Shown: positions 45,312 to 58,300, numbered from the stretch's first letter. The stretch is 64,000 nucleotides of DNA from Telopea speciosissima (GCF_018873765.1 NC_057924.1:7750001-7814000), one strand, 5' to 3'. Notes: a model not told the origin generated them from the sequence alone. Translations and numbers: made by a program.

Positions 45312-45501
45312 GGGAAAGAGAATGCTACCCGATCGCGTGCGGCATGCGGCTTCTGCACCTAGACACAGGGCCAAGTGAAATAACCGTCGTGCCATCAGGG
45401 ATTTTCACCTTTCCATGGGGGCACGTCAGTCATTTCATGTGGCTCTATGTCTAGGCGCAGGACCTGTGTGCCACACGCGACCAGGTAGTGTTCTTTTCCC
45501 C
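45312..45501. mobile_element. MITE in unit 2 of the tandem duplication
   Basis: The duplicated copy of 44739-44927: left end GGGAAAGAGAATGCTACC, right end GGTAGTGTTCTTTTCCCC, a few substitutions and a 1-bp length difference. It arose by segmental duplication rather than by an independent insertion, because the flanks match. Confidence 0.8.
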
Positions 45502-45852
45502 ATTATTTATAGATCTTAAGCTTCTTCATTCCTTTAGGCAACCTTTGAGTGTAGCCTTTTCTCCATGTTAGTAGGTTTGAAAATGTGTATATGACAATAT
45601 GTATCTGTTCTATTTTTTAAATAGGCATTGAGCTACCCTCATTAAGGATTTTGGGAGTCCTCTTTCTCTCAAGATCTGCTAAAGATTGTATCTTTTTGTC
45701 CTACGAGGGTTAATAAAATCCTCCTTTCGTGGGGTTGTTCGCATATAAAAAATAAAAATAAAAAATAAATAAAATCTCCTCTTTAGCCATATTTAAGGTT
45801 TTAGTGCACAATAGCGATGACAACATTTGTTGTCATGATTCCAACATGGATT

Positions 45853-47254
45853 GAACTGTGTCAAGTCCTAATCGGGTGAAAAATTCAAAAAACACCTTTT
45901 GAATACTGAATCGATACTTATTAGCTGTATATCGAATACAAATTGGCTAATACGATGGATCCTATAATGTTACCTAAAAACGTGATCATATTGAAAGTGT
46001 CTAAGTTTACTACGCAACAACAAGCTTAGACAGTTTGACCGAACTCCACTCCCTGATTGAGAGATCTATGTATTTCCCCATCCAGGCGACCTTTGTCTAC
46101 CTCTCAATAAATTGATATTTACCAAAAAGTTTAGCTATGAGAAGTTGGTGGGCAAGGAAATATATGCCACACAAATGATAATACAATGTTGTCACTTGTC
46201 ACCCATTAGATTTTTTCTTTTACAAATAAAACAAACATATGGTTATGTCACAGGGCAAACCAAGGAAAGTATAATATTAGTCTATTTGTTCCATTGTTGA
46301 ATACCTACTTGGATTGAAACAAGTAGAGATACAAGCACTAGAAGATCAGATACAATTGACTTAACAATGGTGAAACATTACTTTAATGGCTTAACACATG
46401 CTACATCCATTATATTAAAATCTATACATGTCATCCTTGTTTATTTACATGGAAGATGTGTCTTTTACCTTTGGATCCAAGGATTGATTAGTTAAATCAT
46501 CGATGCTCGGATCCAAAATACTTTTTCAATTGTAAAATGTTGAAAAGTTTGTTTATGATAGGATTTTAGGTTCATCATTAACTCTCGCCCCTTATTGTTC
46601 ATGATCCGTAATACCCTTTTCAGTCCAATTAAAATATCTTCTTAAAGAGATTCTCTTTTCTCTTCACCATGGTTGGATAGAAATTGGGTCCTTTCTATTT
46701 TCATTTTTCCTTGTTTGAAGGGGTAGAAAAGATGACTATGTGGTTTAATACATCCATGAATAATATTGCTAAATGGACTGCTTGTTTTCCTAAGTTTGGT
46801 TGGTGGGAGAACTCATATCCTGAGACTCTCGCATCTATTATAACCAAAGTTTTTCCCCCGTTGAGGAAAAATATATCGTCTCCCCCTCCACGCGGTTTCT
46901 GCGTCAAAAAAAAATAAAAATTATTGACCTTTGAAGAATTGAGAGATGAAATGTTTTACCTAATCTAATACATGTCTATATACAATTGGTCATTCCTTTC
47001 AAATGATTTTAGATCCTCTTTGTGTCTAATTATCTGTCTTTTGTTCAAGTGATCAATTCAACCACCTAATGTTATTCGCTCTGTCTCCTTTAATTTGAAC
47101 ATATCTACCCTGGAAAGTCAATGACAGTATAAAGGTATTATGATTCACCATAAGATCAATTTAAAATTTCAGTATAAAAAAATATTCTTAATTACTAGTG
47201 TTGCATATTGGGCTTCAGGCCCAACTTAGTGTAACACTAACTTCTACCCGAAGT
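45853..47254. other. intergenic, no gene recognised
   Basis: AT-rich. A 77-codon frame at 46684-46917 and a 62-codon frame at 46112-46300 show no domain and no neighbouring exon-like structure. A short duplication of regulatory type was not found. Confidence 0.4.
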
Positions 47255-47680
47255 CTAGGGGTGTCAATCGGTTGGTTCGGGTTGAATTGATTTTGATATG
47301 GTTATGATAAATCCGAAACCAAACCAATAAGGAAAATTTCGATTTGATTTCAGGTTTTTTATACATTTCTCTAATCAATTTGTTATCAGGTTGGTTTCAG
47401 TTTCAGCTCAATTTGGGTTCTGTTTGACATATATATGCATACAAAATTATGAAAAATAAAGTACATTTTTTTAAATATTTTTCAAGCTGGTATTGGGGTC
47501 TTATCGGGTTATATCAATTTGGTTTCGATTTTTTGAATTTTCATCTGGTTTTGGTTCGGTTTGTTTCTAGGTGTGCAATACCCCAATCCGAAGACGATCC
47601 AATAAGGACCGGTTTGGTTCAGACTATTGGGTCTATTTATTCCAATTTCAACAGTTCGGGCTAGGGTTTAACACCCCTAG
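47255..47680. mobile_element. non-autonomous repeat with inverted CTAGGGGTGT ends
   Basis: It starts CTAGGGGTGTCAATCGG and ends GGTTTAACACCCCTAG, an inverted terminal pair. The interior is low-complexity text of the CGGTTTGGTTC type, which also occurs diverged at 9040-9230, 38385-38480 and 51704-51990. No coding capacity. Confidence 0.6.
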
Positions 47681-47882
47681 CCCAAGCCCAGTTTTTTGGT
47701 TTTATTCTGTAGAATCCTAGAGTCAGATTGTTGTCATAATACAAAGATGATGGTTTTGTTTGGGGGACTGTTTGAAGACATCTCTATATGTGGGTTTCGA
47801 AAATGTAATTTTTTTTTTTTTTAAATTGTCTTTTGTTTTATTCCCAAAAGTTTTTTAAGTCATGGGTAATAATTGGGGCGTT

Positions 47883-48003
47883 GTTCTCTGTGCCGTAGCG
47901 CAGGCTGCACCCAGGCATATGGGGGTGGGCGCAATGACCACCTTGCCCCCCTGAGTGGCAAGCCCATGTGTCTGGGCGCAACCTGTGTTGCGGCACAGAG
48001 AAC
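47883..48003. mobile_element. foldback MITE, 121 bp
   Basis: GTTCTCTGTGCCG (47883-47895) and CGGCACAGAGAAC (47991-48003) are perfect 13-bp inverted ends. Pairing continues imperfectly inward (CGCAGGCTGCACCC with GGGCGCAACCTGTG). Core GGGTGGGCGCAATGACCACC and ATGTGTCTGGGCGCA. Confidence 0.8.
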
Positions 48004-48309
48004 ATTCTCCCAAAAGGATTTTCAAAATAATTTGAAAATATTCTTATTGCCATTGTTTCATACACGTTTCGAGTACATATGTGAAATGACAATTTCTACC
48101 TTCACTCAAAGAAGAAGTGTGTTATACAAAGAGAGAAAAAAAAATTTCCTTGTTAAGGGAGATTTAATTTTTTGGTTGAGTAAATCCTTGTTTACCCAAA
48201 AAGAGGGGTGGGGTGGGTGAGGGTGTAGAAAAAGAAACCAAAGCATATAGACACCCATAACAATGAAATTCTCTATTCAAGTTAGGAGTTGATGCATCAG
48301 TCCTAATTT

Positions 48310-48444
48310 AGGTTGTATTTGGTATACATTCTTGGATTTTTGGGTCTAGAACACATTTTGAAGCGAGAAAAAAGAGGAGAATTGTGTGTCAGAATATATT
48401 CTAAACCCAAAATATATTCTAAGAATGCATACCAAACACAGCCT
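48310..48444. mobile_element. hAT-type MITE, 135 bp
   Basis: AGGTTGTATTTGGTATACAT with TCTT and its inverse at the right end (AAGAATGCATACCAAACACAGCCT) form 24-bp terminal repeats with about four mismatches. The AGG.TGTGTTTGG terminus is common in plant hAT-derived MITEs. No obvious 8-bp duplication survives. Confidence 0.7.
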
Positions 48445-51439
48445 TAGAAGTAAAGTCTCCAGTTGTTTATAGCAGGGACTATGAATGGATTCTTGTTTCA
48501 TATACAAAAGGGGCCTTATAATGTGGTGGGAAATTGTTCTTGTGACTGCAAAAGAAAAAAAGAATTATGAGGGATTAGGGATTTCTTGTATTAAGCAACA
48601 TGTATGGTACCTTTGTATGGTCAGTTTCATGGATTATAATTTTTTTGGTAAATAAAAAATATATTAAAAGTACAAGAAAAATACAATTCAACAACTAAGC
48701 AGGTTAACCAAGGGGAGGACCTCTATTTAAACAAACAAAAAACCATCAAAAGGAATAAAGCTAATAATATAGGCCAAGCTGGATCCTCTACTTCCATGTC
48801 CTACACACAACAAGGTGGTCTTTTCAACGCTTTGTTGTGTCTGGGGCACACACAGTAGTACGGACAACTCGAAAATAGAGGAGCCCAACGTGGCCAAGAA
48901 CGATTCTATGAGAAACAAAATTAAAATTTTCATTCTACTGATCACAGATAGTATGGGGAGACCCTAATGCCATGACTCCGTCAACAATCACACTAACCAT
49001 GATGAGGTAGGTATAAGAGGAATGCTACCATAGAGTAACATGGAGAAAGGACAATTCCTCGCATGCATATCACACTAGTTTCGTGAAGCAAAGCTTTTAG
49101 TTTTTAAGTATCTCCTCTGAAGAGGCAACAAAGGACCTGTCAGCCACAATATTAAATGCATATTCTTAATATGAACAAGAACCCTGGATTATTCTTTAGT
49201 CGGCTAAGGGTCCTCTTAAGACATGGTTTGACTTTGAAGAATTGTATCGTACGTACTCCAAACTTTACAGATATTTCACAGCCAAAGCAATTCCAAGCAA
49301 AGACTTTGAGACACGTAAAGGTTAAGTGGGATGCCCTAATATTTGTTAGTCAACATATATGTACCGAAGCCTATCTCAACCCATCTCATAGGAATATGCC
49401 ATTTGAGATAGTCATAAGCTTCATGTATTAAAATTACAAAATAGTACAATTCCATCCTATAAATTAATCTTTCATGAAGAATAGGTGGTGTTAAATGAAC
49501 CCGGGTTTTAAACCCGGGTTTGGCCCCCCACCCGAGAGGGCAGCTACGTTTTTGGCACGACCCAACTGGGGAGGTCAGTCACTTAGAGTAACCTTCCCAC
49601 CCCCTCTGTGTCCTATTTCGATCAGGATACTGGCTTGGGTTGGGGGTTAATTATATAAAGACATAATCTTGCCCCCCTTAACCCTAATATTATTATTGGG
49701 ATCATAGTCTCTCTCTCACTCTCAATCTTGATCTCCAAGTTACTTTCATGTTTTTTATGGGATTCCAGCTATTCTCAAGGATTTGTAGTGTGGAGTTTTT
49801 CGTGGATAAATCTGACAAGATATTTGAAGATCGTGAAAGAGATCATTCGAATTCGTAAAGCTTGTAATCAAAACTGTATGAGATCCTTTTTCACTACGTT
49901 TCCATCTCCGTTCAGGTAACAGCCTAACGAGTAATGATTTGTTTACAGGTGGATTGGATCTGGGTCCATGGCCTCATAGGTATGTTCTGAGTATCACAAG
50001 AGTGGATGCCTTCTCCATATGATTTAAGTGAGGTCTAGGGTTTATGACAAGTTACCATAGAGGAAGATTAAAATTCCACTAGGAGGTAATGTTTATAGAA
50101 AAACACTACAGGCTTAGGTTTCATAGTTTCAAGATTTAGAGATTGAGAATAACATAAATATTGACTCAAAGATTAGGAAAAATGATGTACATGTTACGGA
50201 TAGTACACACCTTCTCGCATTCTCTCTCCTCCCTGATCATCTAAACCCTCCTATATGAATTGTGAAACACTCCCTCCTGTGTGCCACTGACTTGGCGTGA
50301 AAGATGCCAATACATGTGGAAGTCGTGTAGATAACATTCCCAAAAGAGTAATTGTTCACAAGGCCAAATAAAACAAATCCTCTCTTAATAAGGAAATGGA
50401 GAGGGTTTCCCACGGCGCTTGAGTATTAATTCGGGCGTATGGGAATCCCAGATGACGAATTGTAAATGTGAAGTAGTCTCGGTTTATTACTGTGGGGTGT
50501 TCCATTGTTTTTATTCTTTATTATTAATTAGCATTAGTGAGGAGTGTTTTGGGTATTATTGATTAAGTCTTGTTTAAGTTGGTTCATCTACTTGGATTAA
50601 TTATAAATAACAGATTGTAGCCCATGTTTGAGTGATTCTGCCTACAACACAACCATGGGTAGTACCTCTCCCTCTCTCTTTTCTTCTTCATTGTTGCTAG
50701 TTGCTCTGGTATTGTCACATGGTATTGTTTAGTTGGCACAACAACAATTTGTCAATAATATTGTTCCTTCCCACACATTGGCATTGTGGGAATCTCTCTC
50801 TCTCCCCTTGTTTTTATTGTTAATTTATGAGAAAGTTTTCCTCCATCGATGACGGTCACCAACTATCCTAGGGTTCACGAACCCCTATAGGGTTGTGGTA
50901 TTTCCCAAAACACCCTTGTGACGCCCTCTCCCACTCCCACTCATCCCATCCTCGCGGTGAATGGAATCCCATTCACCTCGGATGGAAGAAAATTTGGCCC
51001 CATAATTTACATCGGAATACATGTTTACAAAAACAAATATATACAATTACATATTTCTTCGGTTTCTTTTGTATCAATATTGTATAAAACTTAATTAAAC
51101 TTAAAATAATTATCTGTAATCATTTTATTGTATATTCAATTCCTGTTCACATATTTTTAATTTAAACTAATATCGTGTTAAACGTGTGGCATTTACGAAA
51201 CCCATTTTTTTTCTTTCACGCCTTGCTAACAATGCTTAAAATATATCTGTTTGATGTTTTCTCTGTTGGGCAGTATGAGTTAGAAGATATTGACTGATCT
51301 TCTTTCTATTTACAAGCCATAATGAATGTTATGGACTAATCTTACTGATATGGGAATTTAGAGGGTCTTGGTATCCTAAGGGCCCCATATTTTTATGTTT
51401 TATATATTTTGTTAGAGGATGGATAGGTTTATTGGATTA
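48445..51439. other. intergenic, repeat debris, no gene recognised
   Basis: It contains a T-run with GGTAAATAAAAAATATATTA at about 48640-48670 that looks like the reverse of a retroposon 3' end, unrecognised short frames (48727-48945, 49156-49431, 50893-51087), and a double palindrome at 49498-49520. No domain was recognised in any frame. Confidence 0.4.
49498..49520. repeat. paired AACCCGGGTT palindromes
   Basis: Two copies of the self-complementary decamer AACCCGGGTT separated by TTA. It forms a compact perfect cruciform-capable motif just before a C-rich stretch. Function unknown. Confidence 0.7.
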
Positions 51440-51600
51440 GGATCGTCTCCAGGGAGCTCAGTGCCCAGGGTGTTAATAGGGGGCATCCAACGATTGAGTT
51501 GTATTGCACATATCTTGGTGCACGCCTAGGAATATATGCGGCACAGCCCAACGGCTGACTGCACCCTGGGCGTGCTGGGCTCCCTCCCCAGGGACGAGCT
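51440..51600. mobile_element. GC-rich MITE with long imperfect inverted ends
   Basis: Left GATCGTCTCCAGGGAGCTCA and GTGCCCAGGGTG pair with right CACCCTGGGCGTGCTGGGCT and CCCTCCCCAGGGACGAGC. The interior has GGTGCACGCCTAGGAATATA and GGCACAGCCCAACGGCTGAC. No coding capacity. Confidence 0.7.
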
Positions 51601-51703
51601 AAATTCAGGTTTTATTTGGCTCTTGTTTAGGTTTGAATTATTCCACTATGTTGATTACCAAAAATAAAATAAAAGTTATTCCATTATGGTTACTTTCATT
51701 AGC

Positions 51704-51990
51704 CTAAGGGTGTCAAAGTTCAGTCCGAATCGATCAGATTAATCAAAACGATTGGATCAACTCGGCTTGAGCCAAACTAAATCCTTCCCTATTTCAAGTT
51801 GGGTTTAATGGAACAAGAACTGAAAACCGAGTTGGATTGATCAAATGCATTGAATGAAATCGAAAACCCAATAAAAAAACAAGTTTTTTCTATGAATTTT
51901 ATTATGTATATATGCAAATCTGAAAATTGGCTGGACCAATAGTAATCCGATTATAAACTAATAACAAATAACTGGTAAAAAACTAGACCG
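51704..51990. repeat. diverged CGGTTTGGTT-type dispersed repeat
   Basis: AAGGGTGTCAAAGTTCAGTC, then ACCGAG, CGAACC and related words. Related by eye to 47255-47680 but without a clear right terminus. Confidence 0.4.
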
Positions 51991-52235
51991 AACCAGAGAG
52001 AGAGAGAACTAGAGAAACATGAAAAGCGAAAATCCCACCCCGGAGATGCCAACACACATACTCTCATTAGTTGCCCCACGTGTGGCCCCTACAGTCCTCC
52101 CACAGGGAATGCTTCCCTATCAATTATTACCACATTTTTACTTGGTAATAATCTGATAATTATTATTTTTTCTGAATTTAAATTTTATATATAATGAAAG
52201 ATGAATTATTATTTTTCAAAAAAAAAATAGAGGTT

Positions 52236-53870
52236 AATTATTATTAGGGTAAAGTACACGTACCCCCTATAATAACCCAATATTCCTCATACCCCCTAAG
52301 TGGTTCAATATTCCACGTACCACCCTTGCTTTACACTCCAAATGCCAGATAGGTCCAATCCGTTAAATACCACCGTTAGATACCAAAATTTTGACCATTT
52401 TACCCTTTGCTTCATTTTCTTAAATCTGTAAAGACTTAATTACCCTCACTTATTTGTTGTCCTAAATTAATTGAAAATGACCATTTTACCCTTTGTTTTA
52501 TTTTTATAAATGAAAAGACTTAATTGCCCTCATTTATGTATTACCCTAACCTAATTTGAAAAGACTATTTTACTCCTAAATACTTGTTCCTGAAAAACTC
52601 CCAAAATGCCCTCATCTTCCCCAAATCATCATCTTCTTTTACATACCCACCACCACCCACCATTGGCTTTGGGTTCTAAGACAAATGCGAGGTAAATTCT
52701 CTGGAAACAAATCAATTTCCGTACAGGTTTCTCTTATCAGCCAATTCGATGAAACCCTAACCCAATGATGAAACTTATATACTTAAAATTCAATTTTTTT
52801 TGAACTAATCTTGATGTCCAATGCAAGAAAACAACTAAAAAGATAATGATTGATCAAGAGAAGAAAACAAAAAATTGCGATTTGCGATGAGTCTTTCATA
52901 AAATGGAAAGATTTGGAAGTTCTGTTATCAGATAAAACCAGAGTTTCTGATACTTCCATCTTTGGTTTTTGGTGGAAGGCTCTGCTCCTCTCTCTCTCTC
53001 TCTCTCTCTGTCCTAACCTCTCTACTTCCCTTTATTCAAAGACCAAACTCCAAAAGTGAGAGAGCGAAACAATGTGAAAAAGAAAAATTGAAATTGGGAG
53101 AAAAACAGAGTAAAGAGAAGAATTTGTTTCCTACTGTGACACTATGAGAATCTGTTTACAGGTGTAACAGATTAGTATTGTTACTTTAGATGATATTGTG
53201 TTGGTTGTAGACTGAAAATTAAGTTAAATGCATTGACAAGGAAAGAACTAAGCGAACAGAGGTGGTGCTACTTTGTTGCATCTACAAATAAAATAAAAAA
53301 AAAATCAGTGTTTTTTCTTACCCCCAAATCAGGATTCGATTTCTGGAATGGTAGGTGGTGGTGGTGATGGTGGCTGCGGCAATGGTGGGTGGTGGTGGTA
53401 GTAGTGGCTTTGGTGATGGTGTTAATGGTGGGTGGCAGCGGTGGTGGTGGGTATGTAAAAGAAGATGATGATTTGGGGAAGATTAGGGCAATTTGGGATT
53501 TTTAAGAACAAATGTTTAGGGGTAAAATAGTCTTTTCAAATTAGGTTAGGGTAATACATAAATGAGGGTAATTAGGTCTTTTCATTTATAAAAATAAAAC
53601 AAAGGGTAAAATGATCATTTTCAATTAGTTTAGGGCAACAAATAAGTGAGGGTAATTAAGTCTTTTTAGATTTAAGAAAATGGAACAAAGGGTAAAATGG
53701 TCAAAATATTGGCATCTAACGGTGGTATTTAACGGATTGGACCTATCTGGCATTTGGGATGTAAAACAGGGGTGGTACGTGGAATATTGAGCCGCTTAGG
53801 GGGATACGAGGAATATTGGGTGCATTATAAGGGGATACGTGTACTTTATCGGTTGACCTTTATTATTATT
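52236..53870. mobile_element. second long-TIR (Mutator-like) element
   Basis: Inverted arms of roughly 400 bp or more: from about 52246 (GGGTAAAGTACACGTACCCC, ATATTCCTC, GTACCACCC, GCCAGATAGGTCCAATCCGT, TTTACCCTTTG) and from about 53440 to 53850 in reverse (CAAAGGGTAAAATGG, GTGGTACGTGGAATATTG, GGGGATACGTGTACTTTATC). The candidate flanking duplication is ATAGAGGTT at 52227-52235 and 53871-53879, though it is not directly abutting the clear arm ends. Interior about 52680-53390 has no transposase. It contains a minus-strand 55-codon frame from ATG at 52959 preceded by a (GA)n leader. Confidence 0.7.
53340..53455 (+). repeat. GGTGGT-rich tract inside the second long-TIR element
   Basis: Runs of GGTGGTGGTGGTGATGGTGG and GGTGGGTGGTGGTGGTAG with interruptions; the inverse C-rich counterpart at 52650-52670 is much shorter. 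It could form G-quadruplexes. Simple-sequence expansion rather than coding sequence is likely. Confidence 0.6.
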
Positions 53871-55318
53871 ATAGAGGTTTGTTATTTTTCCATATATCAC
53901 AAAAATTTTAATCAGTCACGTGGAGAGATGATATGTCCATTTCAATTATTGGATAGGGGTTTGATGCTAGGTTGTGTGGCCCCTAAGTCAGCACAAGGAC
54001 CAATGGGAATGCAAGCACATGCATCCAAGGGAAGGAGCGGGTGGTCATTTCACTATCACATATGAGGGCGGCGCATGAGACGCGGCCCCACCATGCCGCG
54101 GAGTTCCCAAAACTCAGATTCCCATCCAACGACAATCATGGGACCCATAAGGCCATAACGCCATAATCACCAACCGTACCACTTATGAGCGCCTTGGATT
54201 CGGCCCACGTCGAAACCTAACGGGCTAAGGGAGATGTTAGAGTGCTGAAGGGGCATACGGAGAGCTGATGTACCTCCTTCACAGCTCACTCCGTAAACCT
54301 TAAGATGCGTGTCGGCTTAGCTGACTTGAATTCCTAGTATTCATAAAGGCCCATGGACCATAGCCCATGGCCCAGTTGACACAGTTCAACGGCATATTCT
54401 CTGCATTTTAAAAACCTTTTTCAGTTTTTGACCTTTTTAACTGAGTTTTTTTTGGTAACAATTTGCCGCGGTTTTACTGTGTTTGAAGGCTCATTTACGC
54501 TTCGAGTTGGACAAGACGTGTGGAGGTTTTTGTTCTAACAAGGCAAGAAAGAAAGGAAGAGAAAAGAAAAAGAAAGAAGAAAACCTCTCCTCAAGGCAAG
54601 AGAGAGACGTAAATGTATAGTCATCATTTCGTTATCCGATCATAAGCGATCCATTCTTCTCTTTCTCTTCGCACCTGAAACCCTCTCCTCAAGTGTTACT
54701 GTTCTTAGATCTATACCTGTTTTCCGGCGATTTTAAAACAGTTTTAATCAACGATTTCATGTCAGCTGTTCTTCAGCTAGATTTTCGTAATCTCTGTATC
54801 TCTTTTGAATCCGTTTTAAAGTCGATTCTGGAGTTTTGATTTTAAGTTGAAAAACAAAAAAATTCTTTGTGTATTCTTTTTGATTGTTGTAATTCTTTCC
54901 TATTTTGAGTTTTTTTTTTTGGTTTAAAGAGGGAAGACTAGAAAGAGGAATTTTTTTATTTTTTCGAGAAGTGGATCAAGCAGGAAGGACAAACAAGGAG
55001 GGAAAAAAAATTCCGATCTTTTAGGGTTTCTGGAGGGGAATTACTTATTTTGTTTGCTGAATTGAGGAAGAAGAAAAAGACGAAGGTCGAAAAGGTTTTA
55101 TTTTGTTTTGTTTCGGATAGTTTTGGGTTTCCGACTTTTGAATTATTCGAGGAAGGGCAAAGGAGATGGAGATGGTGGTGACTTGAAATTGGAAGGTTGG
55201 GCTGTTTCTTCTGAGGCTAAAAAGAAACAGACCGTTGTTATGATTAGGGCAGAGTTTGGAGAAAAAGAGAGTTTTCCTCTTTTTGCAGTTATATATTTTT
55301 CTTCTGTGGATATTGGGG
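53871..55318. promoter_or_regulatory. upstream region and 5' leader of the ATG18-like gene
   Basis: It begins with a GC-rich repeat fragment at about 53965-54110 (CCAATGGGAATGC, GGGTGGTCATTTC), similar to 9780-9870. After it comes non-repetitive sequence with CT/GA-rich stretches from 54530. The long, T- and GA-rich stretch 54650-55318 is probably 5' leader, possibly with short upstream reading frames. The exact transcription start cannot be seen. Confidence 0.4.
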
Positions 55319-58300
55319 ATGAGGAATGATGACCAGAAACCGCAGGGAGTAGTTCAGAGGTCGGGGCGGAGTAATGGGTTCATACCAAACTCTTTCCGCA
55401 CGATCTCTAGTTACTGGAGGATCGTCTCCTCAGGAGCCTCTACTGTTGCTTCCTCAGTTCGATCAGCTGGTGCGTCGGTCGCGTCTTCGATTGTGGATAG
55501 AGATGAAGATGGTAGCCGTGATCAGGTACCATTTTTGTTTGAATCGGTAAATTTATAAAAATTGTGGTTCGATATGCTCGAGAGTTAGTAGTAATAAGGC
55601 AATGACTTCTGAAGTACTGGCCTTCTGTACCCTCAAGATGCTTTTGCAGTTATGTTTGTTATGGTGAACTTAACGGAAATATTCGTGTCTATCAGTCACC
55701 TTAAAAGCAGCAGCTCTAATATGTATATTTTTTTCATTAATCAATGGCATAATATGAATGTTTATTGCATGGGATTTTACTGGAAAAAGTAAAACGGAAA
55801 CTGGCTGTTTAATGGTTAACTTTCTTTGGATCGTGGTTGATACAATATAGTCCAGTAGGCCAGAATATGTGTCAGTGGAAAAATGTAAATCTTCCTATTG
55901 TGGTTTTTGTTGTCCTGGGCATGAGTTTTGTTTGCTAAAATCTGTCGGTCACCAGCTAAGATTGGTTTAGGCATGCAAATAGTATTAAGATCATTTCTGT
56001 TTCCATTGCCTTCGTAAATTTCCACAGTTCTCCATCTAGTTTCTTTTATTTCAGGTAAATTAGACTAGCCATCGGCTTTAGCAATTAGATTTGATAAAAT
56101 AGCTATAGAAATGCTGTGCATGTGTTTTCATCACTAAACCCTCTCCTATGTTTCCTTAACTATGTAACATATAAGCCGTGTATGTACTACATTTAGCTTT
56201 TGAGTACAAAATATTGTGCCTATGTCATATCCTTGCTGTCTTCATGTAACACTTGGCCTATTTTGTTGAAAAGTGGTCTATGCATTCACACCATCAATTC
56301 TGTAAAGTCTCTTTTCCTTTGCTACTTTTCATTTTCTTTGGAAAGTATTGTCACAGAGGCATTCCATCTCTTTGGCTTACGAAGTTAAGAATTCTTTCCA
56401 CCTACATCATCCCAATAAATTTCATGGTTGATTCTGCCTGAAAACAGTTGTTTTGTCTCAGTTTTATGACTTTATTATGGGGGTGGGGGATGTGAAGAGA
56501 AGGCAATTAGGCTTCTCTATTTAGCCTACTCTTTTAAGTTTTTAATTAGTTTCAATTGTAATTTTGTTGAAGGAAAAGTGGAAATCCCACCGTTCATCTA
56601 GATCATGGATTTTGTTTTTGGATAGGTAGGCCCCAAGGAGAGTTGAACTCGTGACCTCTTAATTGTGAGGTTTTTGTCCTTCAAACTGAGCTACCCCCTT
56701 GGGTTAGATCATGGATTGTCTTGGAAGAAACTAACAATTTCCTGCTTTTCTGAATTTGATTGGAAGCAACTACTTTCTGGTTCAAGGGATTGCTAACATA
56801 GTTTGCATGATTTGAAAGAAAGAAACATTTCAACTTTGCTGAACATTCTAGGTAATTATTAAATATTTCATTTAGGTCCCAAAGGGGTCAGTGACTTAGT
56901 GGTGGGTGAACTACTTATGGTCTGATGAATGTGTTACATTATGCTCTGGTGCCAAGGTAAGCACCTTGAAGTTTCAGGAGGTTTTAGTTCGCAGTTTCTT
57001 TGTTTTTGCACCTTTAAGAGAAAAAAAGCGTCCTCTTTTTGCTTATGCATTGCTTAAAGATTTAGATTTGCTTAATGCGTATGGGAGTTTAATGGAGATG
57101 CTAGAAGCAAAGATAGTGACAGAACTGAATCATCTGGGTGAGAAGATGTAAGTGCATGATAATAGCTGATGCCATGGTTCTTTTGAGCAAATTACTGCAT
57201 GGATGGCTTCTACCTATTACTTAGATAGGTATTATTGGAAAGCTGCTTTTTTACTTTGAAGTGTTCTTTTGGAATGGCTGGTCTAGTTTATGTCTCTATA
57301 CCCTGTCCAAGCCTTGGTTGCAAATTGCCTGGAATTGATTCTGAGAGTGAACTAGGCCCTTTGTTAGGAATATGTTTTGGTGGCTTGGGGAGAAGGAGCA
57401 TGTATGGGGAAGGATAGTTTCTAATAAGTATGGATTTGAAGGATTGGGATGAGAAACAGAGATGTCGGCAGCCATGGGCTTTTCCCAACTTAAATTTTGA
57501 AGTGTTCCTTTGTTTTTTTAATGGGTAACAGGATATAAATTTTATGGATGAGTAGGAAAATATTTTGCGAAACCTGATACCTAATCTCGAATTGAGAGAG
57601 ATGAGTGAGCCTGGATACTAATGACAATGGAATAAAGTTCCAAAACTCCCCATCAAGCTATGAACACCCTGAAAAAGATTTTGATTAGTGTTGCCATTTT
57701 ATGATTATTTGAAACTGGGCTTGTGGGCCTTAGGCTTGGTTGTATATTGACTTGTAGTGGGCTTAATTAAGGTTATTTTTTGTCTTACAGAGCTTTTAGA
57801 AGTGCCCTGGCACATTTTATATTGGATAACTCACTTGAAAACCTGACTCATTGTATCTGATCAGGTTATCTATTCATCATTTGTTCTATTACAGAACCCA
57901 TCATAACCCATCTGCAAGCACTAGTCTCCATAACCCCTATTTAGTTTCTTCATTGACAATCGACTCCTATTTAGTTTCTTCAGGAAACAGCCTCTCCGTG
58001 AAGCAGGGGTTAAGGCTGTGTACATTATGACCCTCCCCAGACCCCACAGTGGCAGGAACCTCGTGCACTAGGTATGCCCTTTTCATTTATTGGTCATCTC
58101 GTACACTTTTATGTGCAGAAATAATAATCACCATCTCTCCCTAATTTCAACCATCAACCACTGACACCCAAATCCAATTTTCACCAATTACGGTGATTTC
58201 ACTCATCCCTCACACATTTATAGATATTAGTAGCATCTTCTTCTCCAATTTACCCCTGCTGATTGCCATCCTAGGGTTATTTTGGCCTTAATTCTGTCTT

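Larger units (their letters stand above)
44704..45852 (+). repeat. 573-bp tandem duplication containing a MITE
   Basis: Unit 1 (44704-45276) and unit 2 (45277-45852) both start CAACTATTCAAGCAAAGGAT and run through the same MITE, AAATGTGTATATGACAATATG, AAGGATTTTGGGAGTCCTC and TGTTGTCATGATTCCAACAT. They differ at only a few positions and at small A/T-run length differences, so the duplication is recent and included the transposon. Confidence 0.9.

Noticed and set aside
52850-53147. Plus-strand frames of 60-69 codons rich in serine and leucine (SLSLSLSL)
   Set aside because: Produced by a (TC)n simple repeat inside the long-TIR element.
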